A stretch of DNA of 64,000 nt from Bifidobacterium anseris (lineage in GTDB: Bacteria > Actinomycetota > Actinomycetes > Actinomycetales > Bifidobacteriaceae), in assembly GCF_002860345.1 (NCBI RefSeq), contig NZ_NMYC01000005.1, positions 62,001-126,000 of the forward strand, read 5' to 3'. The notes beneath the pieces were generated by a model, which saw only the letters and a list, made by a program, of their open reading frames with translations, made no database searches and was not told the origin of the DNA. Below are positions 40,542 to 49,901 of the stretch, one piece after another. How positions within the stretch are numbered: position 1 is the stretch's first letter; each line of letters begins with the position of its first letter. The translations under genes and the position numbers were made by a program.

Positions 40542-40979
40542 ATGGAGCTGATCGGACCCAGTGTGGTCGTGCTGATGCGGCAGTTGAATGTTTTCCTCGG
40601 CCGTCATATACGGGAAGCCAACATGACCGCATCGGAACTGATGTATCTCGCGCCACTGTACGAGGAGGACGGCCTGACACAGGAGCGGCTCTCGGCGGTG
40701 CTCGCGGTCAACAAGGCGGCTACGGCGCGCATCGTGAGGAAACTGGAATCGAAAAACCTCGTATTGCGTCGGACACAGATGGACGATCGCCGCTCCAAGC
40801 GGATATGGCTCACCCCTCAGGCGAAAGCCCTGGAACCAACCATCCGTGGACTTCGAGACGAGTGGGACGCGTACGTGACGCAAGGGATGACGGACGAGGA
40901 GGTCTCCTTCCTCGAGCGCCGTCTTGCCCACATGGCCGAACGTGCGAAACAGCTCAATGCCACACAAGCCAATGAATGA
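40542..40979 (+). CDS. MarR-family regulator
   Basis: A 145-residue winged-helix protein with the MarR core (LTQERLSAVLAVNKAATARIVRKLESKNLVLRR then DDRRSKRIWLT). The start is the ATG behind GGAAGGATTGTG; an upstream GTG is also open. The perfect palindrome just upstream and the nitroreductase nine nt downstream make a classic redox- or phenolic-responsive unit in which ligand or oxidation releases the repressor. No conserved N-terminal cysteine of the OhrR kind is seen. Confidence 0.9.
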   Translation: MELIGPSVVVLMRQLNVFLGRHIREANMTASELMYLAPLYEEDGLTQERLSAVLAVNKAATARIVRKLESKNLVLRRTQMDDRRSKRIWLTPQAKALEPTIRGLRDEWDAYVTQGMTDEEVSFLERRLAHMAERAKQLNATQANE

Positions 40980-40988
40980 AAGGATTCC

Positions 40989-41648
40989 ATGATGGATATG
41001 CAACAAGCGATGAGTGAACGTCACATGGTCCGTAAATATCTCGACAAACCCATTCCTGCGGATATCGTGGCGAAATTGGAAGAACGCGTACAGAAGAACA
41101 ACGAAGCATATGGGCTGTCCATCAAACTCATGACAGACAACGGCAGTGCGATTCCGATGGCGATCAAGCTGCTGTTGGCGAAAGACGTCAACAATTTCTT
41201 CATCATGGCGGGACCCGACGGCGCCGACGAGCGTCTGGGATACGCCGGCGCGGATCTCATGCTATATGCCCAGACCCTCGGACTCAACACATGGTGGGTC
41301 GGTGGCACGTTCAGCCGCAAAACCGTGCAGCGGGAGGTGGGAGGCGCCAAACCCGTCGGCGTTGTGGTCGTCGGGTACGGGGCGACACAAGGCACGCCCC
41401 ACAAAACAAAGACACCCGCGCAGGTGAGTTCGTATGACGGCCCGGCTCCGCAATGGTTCACTGATGGCGTCAAGGCGGCGCTCTTCGCGCCTACGGCGCT
41501 TGACAAGCAGGATTTCTTCATCACCGGCACAGGGCATGACGTCTCCATCACATGCGAGGAGAGCATCTTTGCCGGAGTGAACAAAGGATTGGTGAAATAC
41601 CACTTTGAACTTGGAGCAGGTGCCCAGCACTTCACATGGGTGCAGTGA
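40989..41648 (+). CDS. Nitroreductase-family protein
   Basis: A 219-residue FMN-type oxidoreductase: SERHMVRKYLDKPIP N-terminus, FFIMAGPDGADERLGYAGADLMLYAQTLGLNTWWVGG core. It belongs to the branch with a longer C-terminal half that lacks the canonical NADPH residues. Controlled by the adjacent MarR protein, it probably detoxifies nitroaromatics or quinones. The ribosome site is GAAAGGATTCC. Confidence 0.88.
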   Translation: MMDMQQAMSERHMVRKYLDKPIPADIVAKLEERVQKNNEAYGLSIKLMTDNGSAIPMAIKLLLAKDVNNFFIMAGPDGADERLGYAGADLMLYAQTLGLNTWWVGGTFSRKTVQREVGGAKPVGVVVVGYGATQGTPHKTKTPAQVSSYDGPAPQWFTDGVKAALFAPTALDKQDFFITGTGHDVSITCEESIFAGVNKGLVKYHFELGAGAQHFTWVQ

Positions 41649-41765
41649 GGCCTGTGCACTCCGGTCACTTTCCGACCGGTAACCACAGGCAACGGTGCGC
41701 CTGCGGCGGAGCGCCCGCGCACGCCTTACGCTCGGAACTACGTGAAATAGGTTAGGAGCGATCGC

Positions 41766-44273
41766 ATGGCGAAGACAATCGATATCACTGGCGCGCGAGT
41801 GCACAATCTCAAACATGTGGACGTGCAGGTGCCGATCGGCGAGATGGTCGCTGTCGCGGGCGTATCGGGTTCCGGCAAATCATCGCTCGCGCTCGGCGTG
41901 CTCTATGCGGAAGGGTCGCGTCGCTATCTGGAAGGATTGTCGACGTACACGCGTCGGCGCATCGCGCAGAGCGGCGAGGCGAAGATCGACGCGATCGAAC
42001 ATGTGCCGCCCGCGCTCGCGTTGCATCAGCGGCCGAGCGTTCCCGGCATCCGCAGTACCTTCGGCACGATGAGCGAGCTGCTCAACAGTCTGCGGCTGAT
42101 GACGTCCCGTCTTGGCAACTACAGCTGCCCGAACGGCCATATGCTTGATCCGACGCCGAATGTCGCGCTCGAGAGGCCGATCGTCTGCCCGGTGTGCGGC
42201 GAGCATGTGCAGCCGCTTGGCGCCGAGGATCTCGCTTTCAATTCGGGCGGTGCTTGTCCGGCATGTTCAGGCACGGGCATCGTGCGCACCGTGGACGAGT
42301 CGACGTTGATCGCCGACCCGAATCTGACCATAGAACAAGGAGCGGTGGCGCCGTGGCGTTCGCTGATGTGGTCGATCATGGTCGACGTGTGCCGCGAAAT
42401 GGGAGTGCGCACCGACGTCCCGTACAAGGACCTCACCGCGCACGAAAAGGAGATCGTGCTGCATGGCCCGGCTGAGAAACGACACATCCTCTACCATTCG
42501 AAGAAACTGAACCGTGCCGGCGAACTCGACTTCACGTACTTCAGCGCCGAACGCACCGTGCTCAATGCGCTCGACAAGGCGAAGGACGCGAAAGCGCTCA
42601 AACGCGTCGAACCATTCATCAAAGAGGAGCCGTGCCCCGACTGTCACGGCACACGACTCAACGAACGCGCACGCACGCTGCCCGTCGACGGCAAGACATT
42701 GCCCGAACAGTGCGCGATGCAGCTCGACGATCTCGCGGAGTGGGTGCGCACCGTGCCTTCGGCAATGCCCCACGACATGCGCGAGATGGCGCAGACGATC
42801 GTCGACGAATTCACGCGCACCGCACGCCGTCTGCTCGACCTCGGCCTCGACTATCTGACGCTCGACCGTGCAGGCTCCACGTTGTCCACCGGCGAGCGGC
42901 AGCGCATCCAGCTCGCGCGCTCCGTGCGCAGCGAACTGACAGGCGCGATGTATGTGCTCGACGAACCATCAATCGGCCTGCATCCGGCGAACGTCGATGG
43001 TCTCATCGGCGTCATGCGCGACCTCAAGGCACAAGGCAACACCGTCATCGTCGTCGATCACGACGCGCGCGTGTTGCGTGACGTCGACTGGATCATCGAA
43101 ATGGGACCTGGCGCCGGCGCACACGGCGGTACCGTGATCGCGCAGGGCACGGTGGGCGACGTCGAAGACGATCCGCATTCGCTCATCGGCCCGTTCCTCG
43201 CGAACGAACGTGCGCGCATCGTGCGTCCGCAGACAGCCGCCGACGCGATGTTCGATGAAGGTTTGATCGACATCGCGACATCGCCGCTGCACACAGTGCA
43301 CGCGTTGGACGCGCATATCCCGAAACATCGACTGACCGTCGTCACCGGCGTCTCCGGCTCCGGCAAGACGACGCTCGTTCTCGAAAGCCTCGTGCCCGCG
43401 CTCAACGCGAAGATCGCCGACGAACGCATGCCCGAACATGTACGCGCACTTGACGCGCCGGGCATCGAACGCGTCACGATAATCGATGCGACGCCGATCG
43501 GCGCCAACGTGCGCTCAACCGTCGCCACCTACAGCGGCATCCTCGACGATCTGCGTCGCCTGTATGCGCGCACCGATACGGCGAAGGCGCGGGGCCTGAA
43601 GGCGGGCGCGTTCTCCTACAACACCGGCTCGCTGCGCTGCCCGACATGCGACGGCACCGGGCAGATCACGCTCGACGTGCAATTCCTGCCCGATGTGGAC
43701 ATCGACTGCCCCGACTGCCGCGGCAGCCGCTACAGCGACGAAGCCGGGGAAATCACATGGACGCCCGCGGATGGCGGAACGGCGGTGTCGCTGCCGGATG
43801 CGCTCGCGATGACGGTCGACGAGGCGATGGACGCGTTCGCCGGACAGCGCAGCATCCATACGAAACTCGCGACGCTGCACGAACTCGGCATCGGCTATCT
43901 GACACTCGGCGAGAGCACGCCGGCGCTATCCGGCGGCGAGGCGCAGAGACTCAAGCTCGCGAGCGAAATGGGATGCGCGCAGGAAGGCACGCTATTCGTC
44001 TTCGATGAGCCGACGATCGGCCTGCATCCGCTCGATGTGCGCACACTGATCGGCGTGTTCCAGAAGCTCATCGACCACGGCGCGAGCGTGCTCGTGATCG
44101 AACACGACCTCGACATGATCGCGAACGCCGACTGGATCATCGACATGGGACCCGGCGGCGGCGAAAACGGCGGCGAAATCGTGGCCACCGGCATGCCGAC
44201 ACAGGTCGCCGCGAATCCGCTCAGCGTGACCGGCGAATATCTGGCGCCGTGCGTCGGCGTGACACGGCGGTGA
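41766..44273 (+). CDS. UvrA-like ABC protein (excinuclease A paralogue)
   Basis: An 835-residue double ABC ATPase: Walker A GVSGSGKSSLA and GVSGSGKTTLV, signatures LSTGERQRI and LSGGEAQRL, Walker B VLDEPSIGLHP and FDEPTIGLHP, zinc modules with CPVC/CPAC and CPTC/CPDC pairs. It is ~100 residues shorter than housekeeping UvrA, lacking most of the UvrB-binding region, as in UvrA2-type proteins linked to drug resistance or DNA-damage tolerance in actinobacteria. The RBS is GGTTAGGAGCG. It follows the nitroreductase by ~117 nt and may share its stress role. Confidence 0.9.
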   Translation: MAKTIDITGARVHNLKHVDVQVPIGEMVAVAGVSGSGKSSLALGVLYAEGSRRYLEGLSTYTRRRIAQSGEAKIDAIEHVPPALALHQRPSVPGIRSTFGTMSELLNSLRLMTSRLGNYSCPNGHMLDPTPNVALERPIVCPVCGEHVQPLGAEDLAFNSGGACPACSGTGIVRTVDESTLIADPNLTIEQGAVAPWRSLMWSIMVDVCREMGVRTDVPYKDLTAHEKEIVLHGPAEKRHILYHSKKLNRAGELDFTYFSAERTVLNALDKAKDAKALKRVEPFIKEEPCPDCHGTRLNERARTLPVDGKTLPEQCAMQLDDLAEWVRTVPSAMPHDMREMAQTIVDEFTRTARRLLDLGLDYLTLDRAGSTLSTGERQRIQLARSVRSELTGAMYVLDEPSIGLHPANVDGLIGVMRDLKAQGNTVIVVDHDARVLRDVDWIIEMGPGAGAHGGTVIAQGTVGDVEDDPHSLIGPFLANERARIVRPQTAADAMFDEGLIDIATSPLHTVHALDAHIPKHRLTVVTGVSGSGKTTLVLESLVPALNAKIADERMPEHVRALDAPGIERVTIIDATPIGANVRSTVATYSGILDDLRRLYARTDTAKARGLKAGAFSYNTGSLRCPTCDGTGQITLDVQFLPDVDIDCPDCRGSRYSDEAGEITWTPADGGTAVSLPDALAMTVDEAMDAFAGQRSIHTKLATLHELGIGYLTLGESTPALSGGEAQRLKLASEMGCAQEGTLFVFDEPTIGLHPLDVRTLIGVFQKLIDHGASVLVIEHDLDMIANADWIIDMGPGGGENGGEIVATGMPTQVAANPLSVTGEYLAPCVGVTRR

Positions 44274-44311
44274 AGGCCGGGTGCGTGGGCGCGGGTGTGT
44301 GGGTCGGTTGT

Positions 44312-44470
44312 GATCGGAGTGGGTGTGGGGCGCCCCCAACACGTTCGCTAAGGTGACCAGTTGCGACCGGACCGGGTGCAATCTGTACCGGCCGCGTTCG
44401 CTTAACCAGCCGATAGCGATCGGACTGGGTGCAGTCTGCACCAGTCTCGTTCGCTCAGCCGCGGCGCCGA
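44312..44470 (+). repeat. Three tandem 53-bp repeats, copy 2
   Basis: Units start at 44312, 44365 and 44418, exactly 53 bp apart. Each has GAYCGGA at the start, GGGTG at +9, and CGTTCGCT at the same offset (44342, 44395, 44448). Between these lie short inverted repeats whose arms differ from unit to unit but stay complementary (CCGGGTGCA/TGTACCGG; CTGGGTGCAG/CTGCACCAG). The rest of the 44274-44613 gap has no gene. A related array is at 21739-21897. Confidence 0.78.
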
Positions 44471-44613
44471 CCGACGTCCGGCCGATCACCGCCGCCCTCT
44501 TCGCTACGCTTCGTGGCAGCGTAGACGGCTGCTGAGATGAACGCGTCGCCTCGCCCCCGCCGCTTCTATGCTGAAGGGACACCGTGCGACGAAGGAGTGA
44601 GAAAGGCGGCGAC

Positions 44614-45477
44614 ATGAGTTTTTCGCAGCGGCATCCGTATTTGTTCTGGCAGCTCGTCGGCTGGGGTCTTACGCTTGTTGATTTCGCGTTTCTGGTGGTC
44701 GCGGCGCTCAACGATTTCAGCGAGTGGAGTTATCCGATCATCGTGTTCACGTTCATCGCCGCGTTGTTCGCGATCATCGGCTCCCCGTTCTTCGTCTATT
44801 GGTCGCGTCGCAGTCGTCTGCCGCAGACGAGTTCGGAAACGGAGAGTCGCGTGATCCGTAACGACATCACGTCGATTCTCATGCTGCGCAAGAAAACGTA
44901 CGCCACGATGATGTGCATTGCCATGGTCGCGTTGGTGATCGGACTTGCGTATGTGACGTATATGCTTGGCGAGTACGGTCACATTCTGCTGGGTTTTGTG
45001 TCGATGGTGTTCATGATCGTTATCCCGTTCATCGCGTGCGAGCGCTACCTCGCGTTCGTCAGAAAACGATTCCTCGTCGTCAAGGACGCCGCACAGTTCG
45101 TCAGGATGCGCGACGCCTACTATCTATCGGATTTGCGCTCGACGCGCATGCCGATACTGCCGTTGCCGAACGAACCGTCCGATGCGATGCTTGATTTTCT
45201 CTACAACTGGCTGCGCCGCTACCTGATGTCCAGCCAGCTCACGCTCATCAGTGCTACCTATGCTGATTTGCGCCGCATCGGCATCGTGCTCGCCAGCAAT
45301 GACACGGCCGAGGATGGTCAGGAGATGAACAGTTCATTGATTGCGATTCCTAAACATCAGCTCGATCTGAGCGGTGCCAACCGTGCGCAGTTCGACAAGG
45401 AATGCCGGGCGCTTGGCGCGTTCGACCTGCCGACTGGTTCCCAAACCACAGACATTCGCGTCGGGAACCTTGCATGA
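44614..45477 (+). CDS. Four-helix membrane protein of unknown function
   Basis: A 287-residue protein not recognised. Two membrane helices near the N-terminus (GWGLTLVDFAFLVVAAL; PIIVFTFIAALFAIIGSPFF), two more at ~105-160 (MCIAMVALVIGLAYVTYML; ILLGFVSMVFMIVIPFIA), then a ~125-residue soluble C-terminal domain. Start ATG follows GAGAAAGGCGG. It lies downstream of the 53-bp repeat array, as the VanZ/RDD gene does. No close operon partner. Confidence 0.65.
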   Translation: MSFSQRHPYLFWQLVGWGLTLVDFAFLVVAALNDFSEWSYPIIVFTFIAALFAIIGSPFFVYWSRRSRLPQTSSETESRVIRNDITSILMLRKKTYATMMCIAMVALVIGLAYVTYMLGEYGHILLGFVSMVFMIVIPFIACERYLAFVRKRFLVVKDAAQFVRMRDAYYLSDLRSTRMPILPLPNEPSDAMLDFLYNWLRRYLMSSQLTLISATYADLRRIGIVLASNDTAEDGQEMNSSLIAIPKHQLDLSGANRAQFDKECRALGAFDLPTGSQTTDIRVGNLA

Positions 45478-45626
45478 CGCGGCACGGCGGTAATCAGGTA
45501 ATCAGGCGGCGCTTCTACTGACGGCGCAAGCGGATTGTGCGCCATATACGCCATACAATGGCGAGAAGGGCAAAATCTAGGTGTATCGGCAGACGTCGGG
45601 ACACCTGTAGGGGAAGGACACCACTC

Positions 45627-46664
45627 ATGAAGACTGCGATTTTCGATTCGGCGCGTCATATGGCCGTTGAGGAGGCGCCGATGCCGGCGATCGAGCAGCC
45701 GGACGATGCGATCATCCGCGTCGTGCGCACCTGCGTGTGCGGCTCCGACCTGTGGCCGTTCCGCGGCATTAACGCGTCGGTTGATCATTCCGAGAATCCG
45801 GGGCACGAGGCGATCGGCATCGTCGAGCAGGTCGGCGACGCCATCACGTCGGTCAAGCCCGGCGATTTCGTCATCGCGCCGTTCACGCACGGCTGCGGCC
45901 AGTGCCGCGCTTGCCGCGCCGGCTTCGACGGCTCCTGCATGGCGCATCCCGACAATTTCTCGATAGGTGCGCAGGGTCAGTACATCCGTTTCCAGCATGC
46001 GCAGTAGGCGCTCGTGAAGATTCCGGGACGGCCGGAGAACTACAGCGAAGGCATGCTCAAGAGCCTGCTCACGTTGTCCGACGTGATGGCGACCGGCTAT
46101 CATGCCGCCCGCACCGCACAGGTCAAGCCGGGTGACGCCGTCATCGTGCTCGGCGATGGCGCCGTCGGTCTGTGCGCAATCATCGCCGCGAAGATGATGG
46201 GCGCCAAGCGCATCATCTCGACGAGCCGTCACAACGACCGCCGCGCGCTCGCACAGGAATTCGGCGCGACCGACAACGTCGCCGAACGTGGCGACGAAGG
46301 CGTCGCGAAGCTGCTGGAGATCAGCGACGGCGGCGCCGACGCCGTGCTCGAATGCGTCGGCACGGACGCCTCGTTCCAGGAGGCCGTGTCGGTCGCGCGT
46401 CCGGGCGCATTGATCGGCCGCGTCGGCCTGCCGCATGGTCAGCAGATCAGCGGCGAAGGCACGTTCTACCAGAACGTCGGCGTCTACGGCGGCCCCGCTT
46501 CCGTCACGACGTATGACAAGGACGTGCTGCTCGACGCCGTGCTCAACGCGGGCATCAACCCGGGCAGGGTGTTCACGTCTGAGTTCCGCCTCGACGACAT
46601 CCAGGCCGCCTACGAGGCGATGGACGAGCGCAAGACGATCAAGTCGTATCTGATCCTCGACTGA
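45627..46664 (+). pseudogene. Zinc-dependent alcohol dehydrogenase, interrupted by TAG
   Basis: A 1038-nt frame encoding an MDR-family dehydrogenase of ~345 residues with an internal TAG at 46005-46007. Before the stop: CVCGSDLWPFRG, GHEAIGIVEQV and the structural-zinc cysteines CGQCRACRAGFDGSC. After it: ALVKIPGRPENYSEGMLK, the Rossmann GDGAVGLC, and a complete C-terminus to SYLILD. The stop is one C-to-T step from CAG. RBS is GGGAAGGA. A second start (GTG after the stop) would give only the coenzyme domain, so activity is unlikely unless TAG is read through. Confidence 0.85.
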
Positions 46665-46848
46665 TTGGGACGTCGGCTGAGCGTCGGCGAGATCTGTCGT
46701 ATGTGCCGGGGCTGTGGGATGCAAACCGCGGCCATGAACAAGTTCGTGCACCTGATCCTGTGTGAAGCGTTTCTCATCCGTATACGTGATTGCCATGTTC
46801 GCAGTCTACAGCGTTGGTGGGCGTGGCTACGGGCATCGTCTCTCCTGA

Positions 46849-47281
46849 TTATTCGAATTGGGCGAGGTAGGCTTCGTAGTCGATGTCGTCGAGGTTGCCT
46901 TCGGTGACGATCTCCTGCATGTTCTTCAGGTGGGCGCGGTGATGCATGTGCGCGCGTTCATGATAGGCCAGCACGTCTGCGCGACTCACCCAACGATTGC
47001 CCTTCTTGGTGTAGCGAATGTAGGGGATGGCTCCGTTGTCTAGAAGGCGCCCCACGGTTTTTTGACGAGACGCCCAGGATGCGTGCGGCGTCGCCGGTGG
47101 TGAGGAGTTCGTTACCGTCGGAGTTGTCGTTCTCATCGCGGGTCCGTGTTTTCTCGTCGATGAGTGCGTGCATGAGTCGTTCCAGAGTGGTGTCATCGAG
47201 AACGTACGCAGTTCCGTCGCCGGCGGTGATGTACGCCGGGCCCTGTTCCACCTTCGCGATAGGTACTGCCTCGATCGTTAT
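46849..47281 (-). pseudogene. HTH (excisionase/antitoxin-like) gene with frameshift and ATA start
   Basis: The 5' part encodes IEAVPIAKVEQGPAYITAG...ELLTTGDAARILGVSS and the 3' part, in another frame, KTVGRLLDNGAIPYIRYTKKGNRWVSRADVLAYHE...YLAQFE. Joined, they form a complete small HTH protein of ~143 residues; the break is a six-base A run on the coding strand (47058-47063), and removing one A restores the frame. The position spaced correctly from AGGAGCAGAG is ATA (47281-47279), where ATG is expected. Such HTH proteins act as excisionases or antitoxins. Inactive as it stands, unless slippage and ATA initiation occur. Confidence 0.65.
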
Positions 47282-47627
47282 CTCTGCTCCTGTCCAATTT
47301 GTCCGATTCGTTCTTCTCAGGATAGCCCCTTTCGGACAAATCGGACAAAGAGGTGTCGTTTGCTTCTTTCGGGCACCAGGTAGCCTCGCTGTGAGGTGCA
47401 GTGAGGAAAGAAGAGTGGTTGACTAAAAACTCTTTTATAGAGTGTTAATATGAAGAAAGCAAGTATTTGATTTTGCGAATTAGTGAAACTACGCTATATA
47501 ATATATGATTATTAAGCGTATGTTTCGCATGCTCGATTTTGCTTTAGGTTGCTGCGATGTTCAACGGTATGCTGAATCTTTGAAAATATTGTTTTTGTAG
47601 TCCCTGGGGGGTGATACCTTTGGGAGT
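47282..47627. promoter_or_regulatory. AT-rich intergenic region with GGACAAAT repeats
   Basis: Near the broken HTH gene, TTTGTCCGATT (about 47298-47308) faces CGGACAAATCGGACAAA (about 47334-47350), a cluster of the word GGACAAAT in both orientations that could be that gene's operator. The remaining ~270 nt are strongly AT-rich, unlike the rest of the window, and hold the methyltransferase promoter; GGGGGTGATACCTTTGGGAGT precedes its start. Confidence 0.45.
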
Positions 47628-48989
47628 ATGGCGACATATGTATTGTTGAACACTGGAGAAGTGGCTCGCTATATGGGAGTCTCGGCAGGCGTAGTAACGC
47701 GTCTTGCTAACGTGGGAGAACTCGAGTTTGATATCTGCGGTGCACGCAAGGTCTTTCGTCAAGAAGCAGTTGATGCGTATCTGAGGCGAAATAACTTGGT
47801 TCGAGCCCCGGAGGATCAAGCACTACGTGGCGGACTCAAATATGATATTTGCGCGCTTTCTTTCTTTAGTGGAGCTGGTGGATTGGATCTTGGTATGGAG
47901 CGAGCTGGCATACCTGCAACTCTGTATTGTGAGAACAATCGAGAGTGTCGTATGACCTTGCATCAAAACCGGCCAGACGTTGCTCTACTAGGTGATATTA
48001 CTCAAATTGACGCCGATAGTGTCCGTAGGATGGCTTGTATCTCGCCAAACAGTGAGATTGATGTGATATTTGGCGGCCCACCTTGTCAAGCATTTTCAAC
48101 AGCTGGCGCGAGGCGCGCGTTTGAGGATCCTCGTGGGAATGTCTTCCTGAAATACTTGGATTTAGCTGCTGAATTGAATCCGCGCTATTTAATTATAGAA
48201 AATGTGCGAGGATTGCTTTCCACGTCATTCCCAACTAGGCCTGGGGGTAAGCCGGTTCGGGGAGGTGCGATGCGTTACATTCTTAATCGTCTGAATGAAA
48301 TGGATTATGGAGTATCGTTTAATCTTTATAATGCCGCAAACTTTGGTTCTGCGCAAATTCGCGAGAGAGTGGTCATTATTGCGAAGCGTGATGGCACAAA
48401 GTGTGATTGGCTTATTCCTACCCATGCTGATTCAAAAGAGAAGGTTGCTGAGAATTGGAGGCTTCCATATTGGATGACTTTTCGCGATGTCGTTCATGAT
48501 ATCGAAGATTTGCCTCAGACGTATACTAATTTTCCTCAAAAACGTTTGCGTTATTTTAATATGTTAAAAGAAGGTCAGTGCTGGAACAAACTTCCGCTCG
48601 ATGTGCAAGAGGAAGCGATGGGCAAGGCGTTTAGGCTCGGTGGTGGAAAGACTGGATTCTATCGCCGTATTGCGTGGGATCGGCCGTCTCCTACCTTGGT
48701 CACTAGTCCGACGATGCCAGCTACGGATCTCTGTCATCCTGATGCTTTGCGACCCCTTAGTGTGGAAGAATATAAACGTGTACAAGGGTTTCCGGATGAT
48801 TGGTGGATTGCGGGCGGGGTGCACGATCAGTATCGTCAAATCGGCAATGCCGTGCCTGTTAGTTTGGGTGAAGCAATCGGTCGAGCGATCCTTGATGATA
48901 TGAATGGGAGATCCCATGACAAGCGTTGGCGTGATTTCCCCTACTCAAGATATTCTCGCACTAGTGATTTGACGTGGGATCTGGCTTGA
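47628..48989 (+). CDS. C5-cytosine DNA methyltransferase with N-terminal HTH
   Basis: A 453-residue modification enzyme. Residues ~1-55 form an excisionase/MerR-like HTH (LLNTGEVARYMGVSAGVVTRLANVGEL, then FRQEAVDAYLRR), unusual for this family. The catalytic part has motif I FFSGAGGLDLGMERAG, motif IV GGPPCQAFS with the nucleophilic cysteine, ENVRG, QIRERVVIIA and motif X region QIGNAVPV. It protects DNA from the nuclease encoded convergently. Codon use and low GC differ from the neighbours, indicating transfer. The HTH may control R-M expression. Confidence 0.92.
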   Translation: MATYVLLNTGEVARYMGVSAGVVTRLANVGELEFDICGARKVFRQEAVDAYLRRNNLVRAPEDQALRGGLKYDICALSFFSGAGGLDLGMERAGIPATLYCENNRECRMTLHQNRPDVALLGDITQIDADSVRRMACISPNSEIDVIFGGPPCQAFSTAGARRAFEDPRGNVFLKYLDLAAELNPRYLIIENVRGLLSTSFPTRPGGKPVRGGAMRYILNRLNEMDYGVSFNLYNAANFGSAQIRERVVIIAKRDGTKCDWLIPTHADSKEKVAENWRLPYWMTFRDVVHDIEDLPQTYTNFPQKRLRYFNMLKEGQCWNKLPLDVQEEAMGKAFRLGGGKTGFYRRIAWDRPSPTLVTSPTMPATDLCHPDALRPLSVEEYKRVQGFPDDWWIAGGVHDQYRQIGNAVPVSLGEAIGRAILDDMNGRSHDKRWRDFPYSRYSRTSDLTWDLA

Positions 48990-48996
48990 TTGAGGT

Positions 48997-49046
48997 CTTT
49001 GAATGCTGCCGTTAACGTGATACCATGTTAGTGGTAGCATTCAAAG
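48997..49046. terminator. Shared terminator of the R-M pair
   Basis: CTTTGAATGCT at 48997-49007 and its complement at 49036-49046, between the convergent stops. A-rich and T-rich ends on both sides make it usable from either strand. Confidence 0.7.
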
Positions 49047-49055
49047 GCTTATGTA

Positions 49056-49901
49056 TCATTTATTTCTTTTCTTTGCTTCGCGTTCGCGTCTTTTGGCTTC
49101 CTTTTCGGCCTTGTAGCTGTCGGAGAGTTCTGCGACGCCGTCGAGTGTGTGGGGAAGCCCTTTCCTGTCAAGCTCCTTTAGTAGTTGCTGTGTTACGCGC
49201 TCAAGGGAGGATTCGCGAGCCTTAAGTACGGGCTCGGAATCGATTTTTGAGAATGGTCGAATGAGGCCGTAGGGTGAATCGATGCCGCATAACCATTGCC
49301 ACATTGCTGTGCCTGATAGATAACGATACCGAAAATCTTTGAGGTCGGCGTTTTCTTGAGTTGCGAATCCTACGTCAAATGTACGCCACTCATCTTTACT
49401 GATGGTTGAACGCGTTATGCAAATCGCGGCCTCTACTTTCTGATGTGAGGCGCGCTTTCGTCCTGCGATCTCCCTCATTCTTTGACGCAAGCTTCTTAAC
49501 TCATTTGGGAATGATGAGGAATTAGTTGTATTTTCCTGTGATTTGAGCTCGATGACGTACACGGCTCCATCGCGGGTTGCGGTTAAATCTCCTGTATCTA
49601 TGGCGTTTTCGGCGATGCTGGCGATTAGCTCCTGCCACCGAGTGCCCATCGCTGTTTCTTCGCTTGAAGATTCGACTGCATGAAAAGCTTCTCGTGCATA
49701 GTCTTCAGCGGTTTCAACTCCTCGTAGCGCATAGATTGCAAAGTCCTTGCCGAGCAGCCGTTCGTAGGTCATCGGAGAACTTCCGGTGCCGTCATAGAAG
49801 GCGATTCGGTTCTGGATATACGCATTTAGGATGGCGCGAGCACGTTTCTTACGTGCTTCTTCTTCGGCTGCGTTGTCGTAAATCTGTGGTTGATCGTCCA
49901 T
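49056..49901 (-). CDS. Type II restriction endonuclease
   Basis: A 281-residue protein. The PD-(D/E)xK core reads ATRDGAVYVIELKSQ, preceded by IASIAENAIDTGDLT; a helix with NELRSLRQRMREIAGRKRA follows. The C-terminus is a Lys/Arg/Glu-rich helix ending KKRNK. Its position next to and convergent with the C5 methyltransferase identifies it as the partner nuclease. It resembles the PmeII-type family, which would suggest an AT-rich target, but this was not verified. The start MDDQPQIYD has a weak ribosome site. Confidence 0.82.
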   Translation of the reverse strand: MDDQPQIYDNAAEEEARKKRARAILNAYIQNRIAFYDGTGSSPMTYERLLGKDFAIYALRGVETAEDYAREAFHAVESSSEETAMGTRWQELIASIAENAIDTGDLTATRDGAVYVIELKSQENTTNSSSFPNELRSLRQRMREIAGRKRASHQKVEAAICITRSTISKDEWRTFDVGFATQENADLKDFRYRYLSGTAMWQWLCGIDSPYGLIRPFSKIDSEPVLKARESSLERVTQQLLKELDRKGLPHTLDGVAELSDSYKAEKEAKRREREAKKRNK

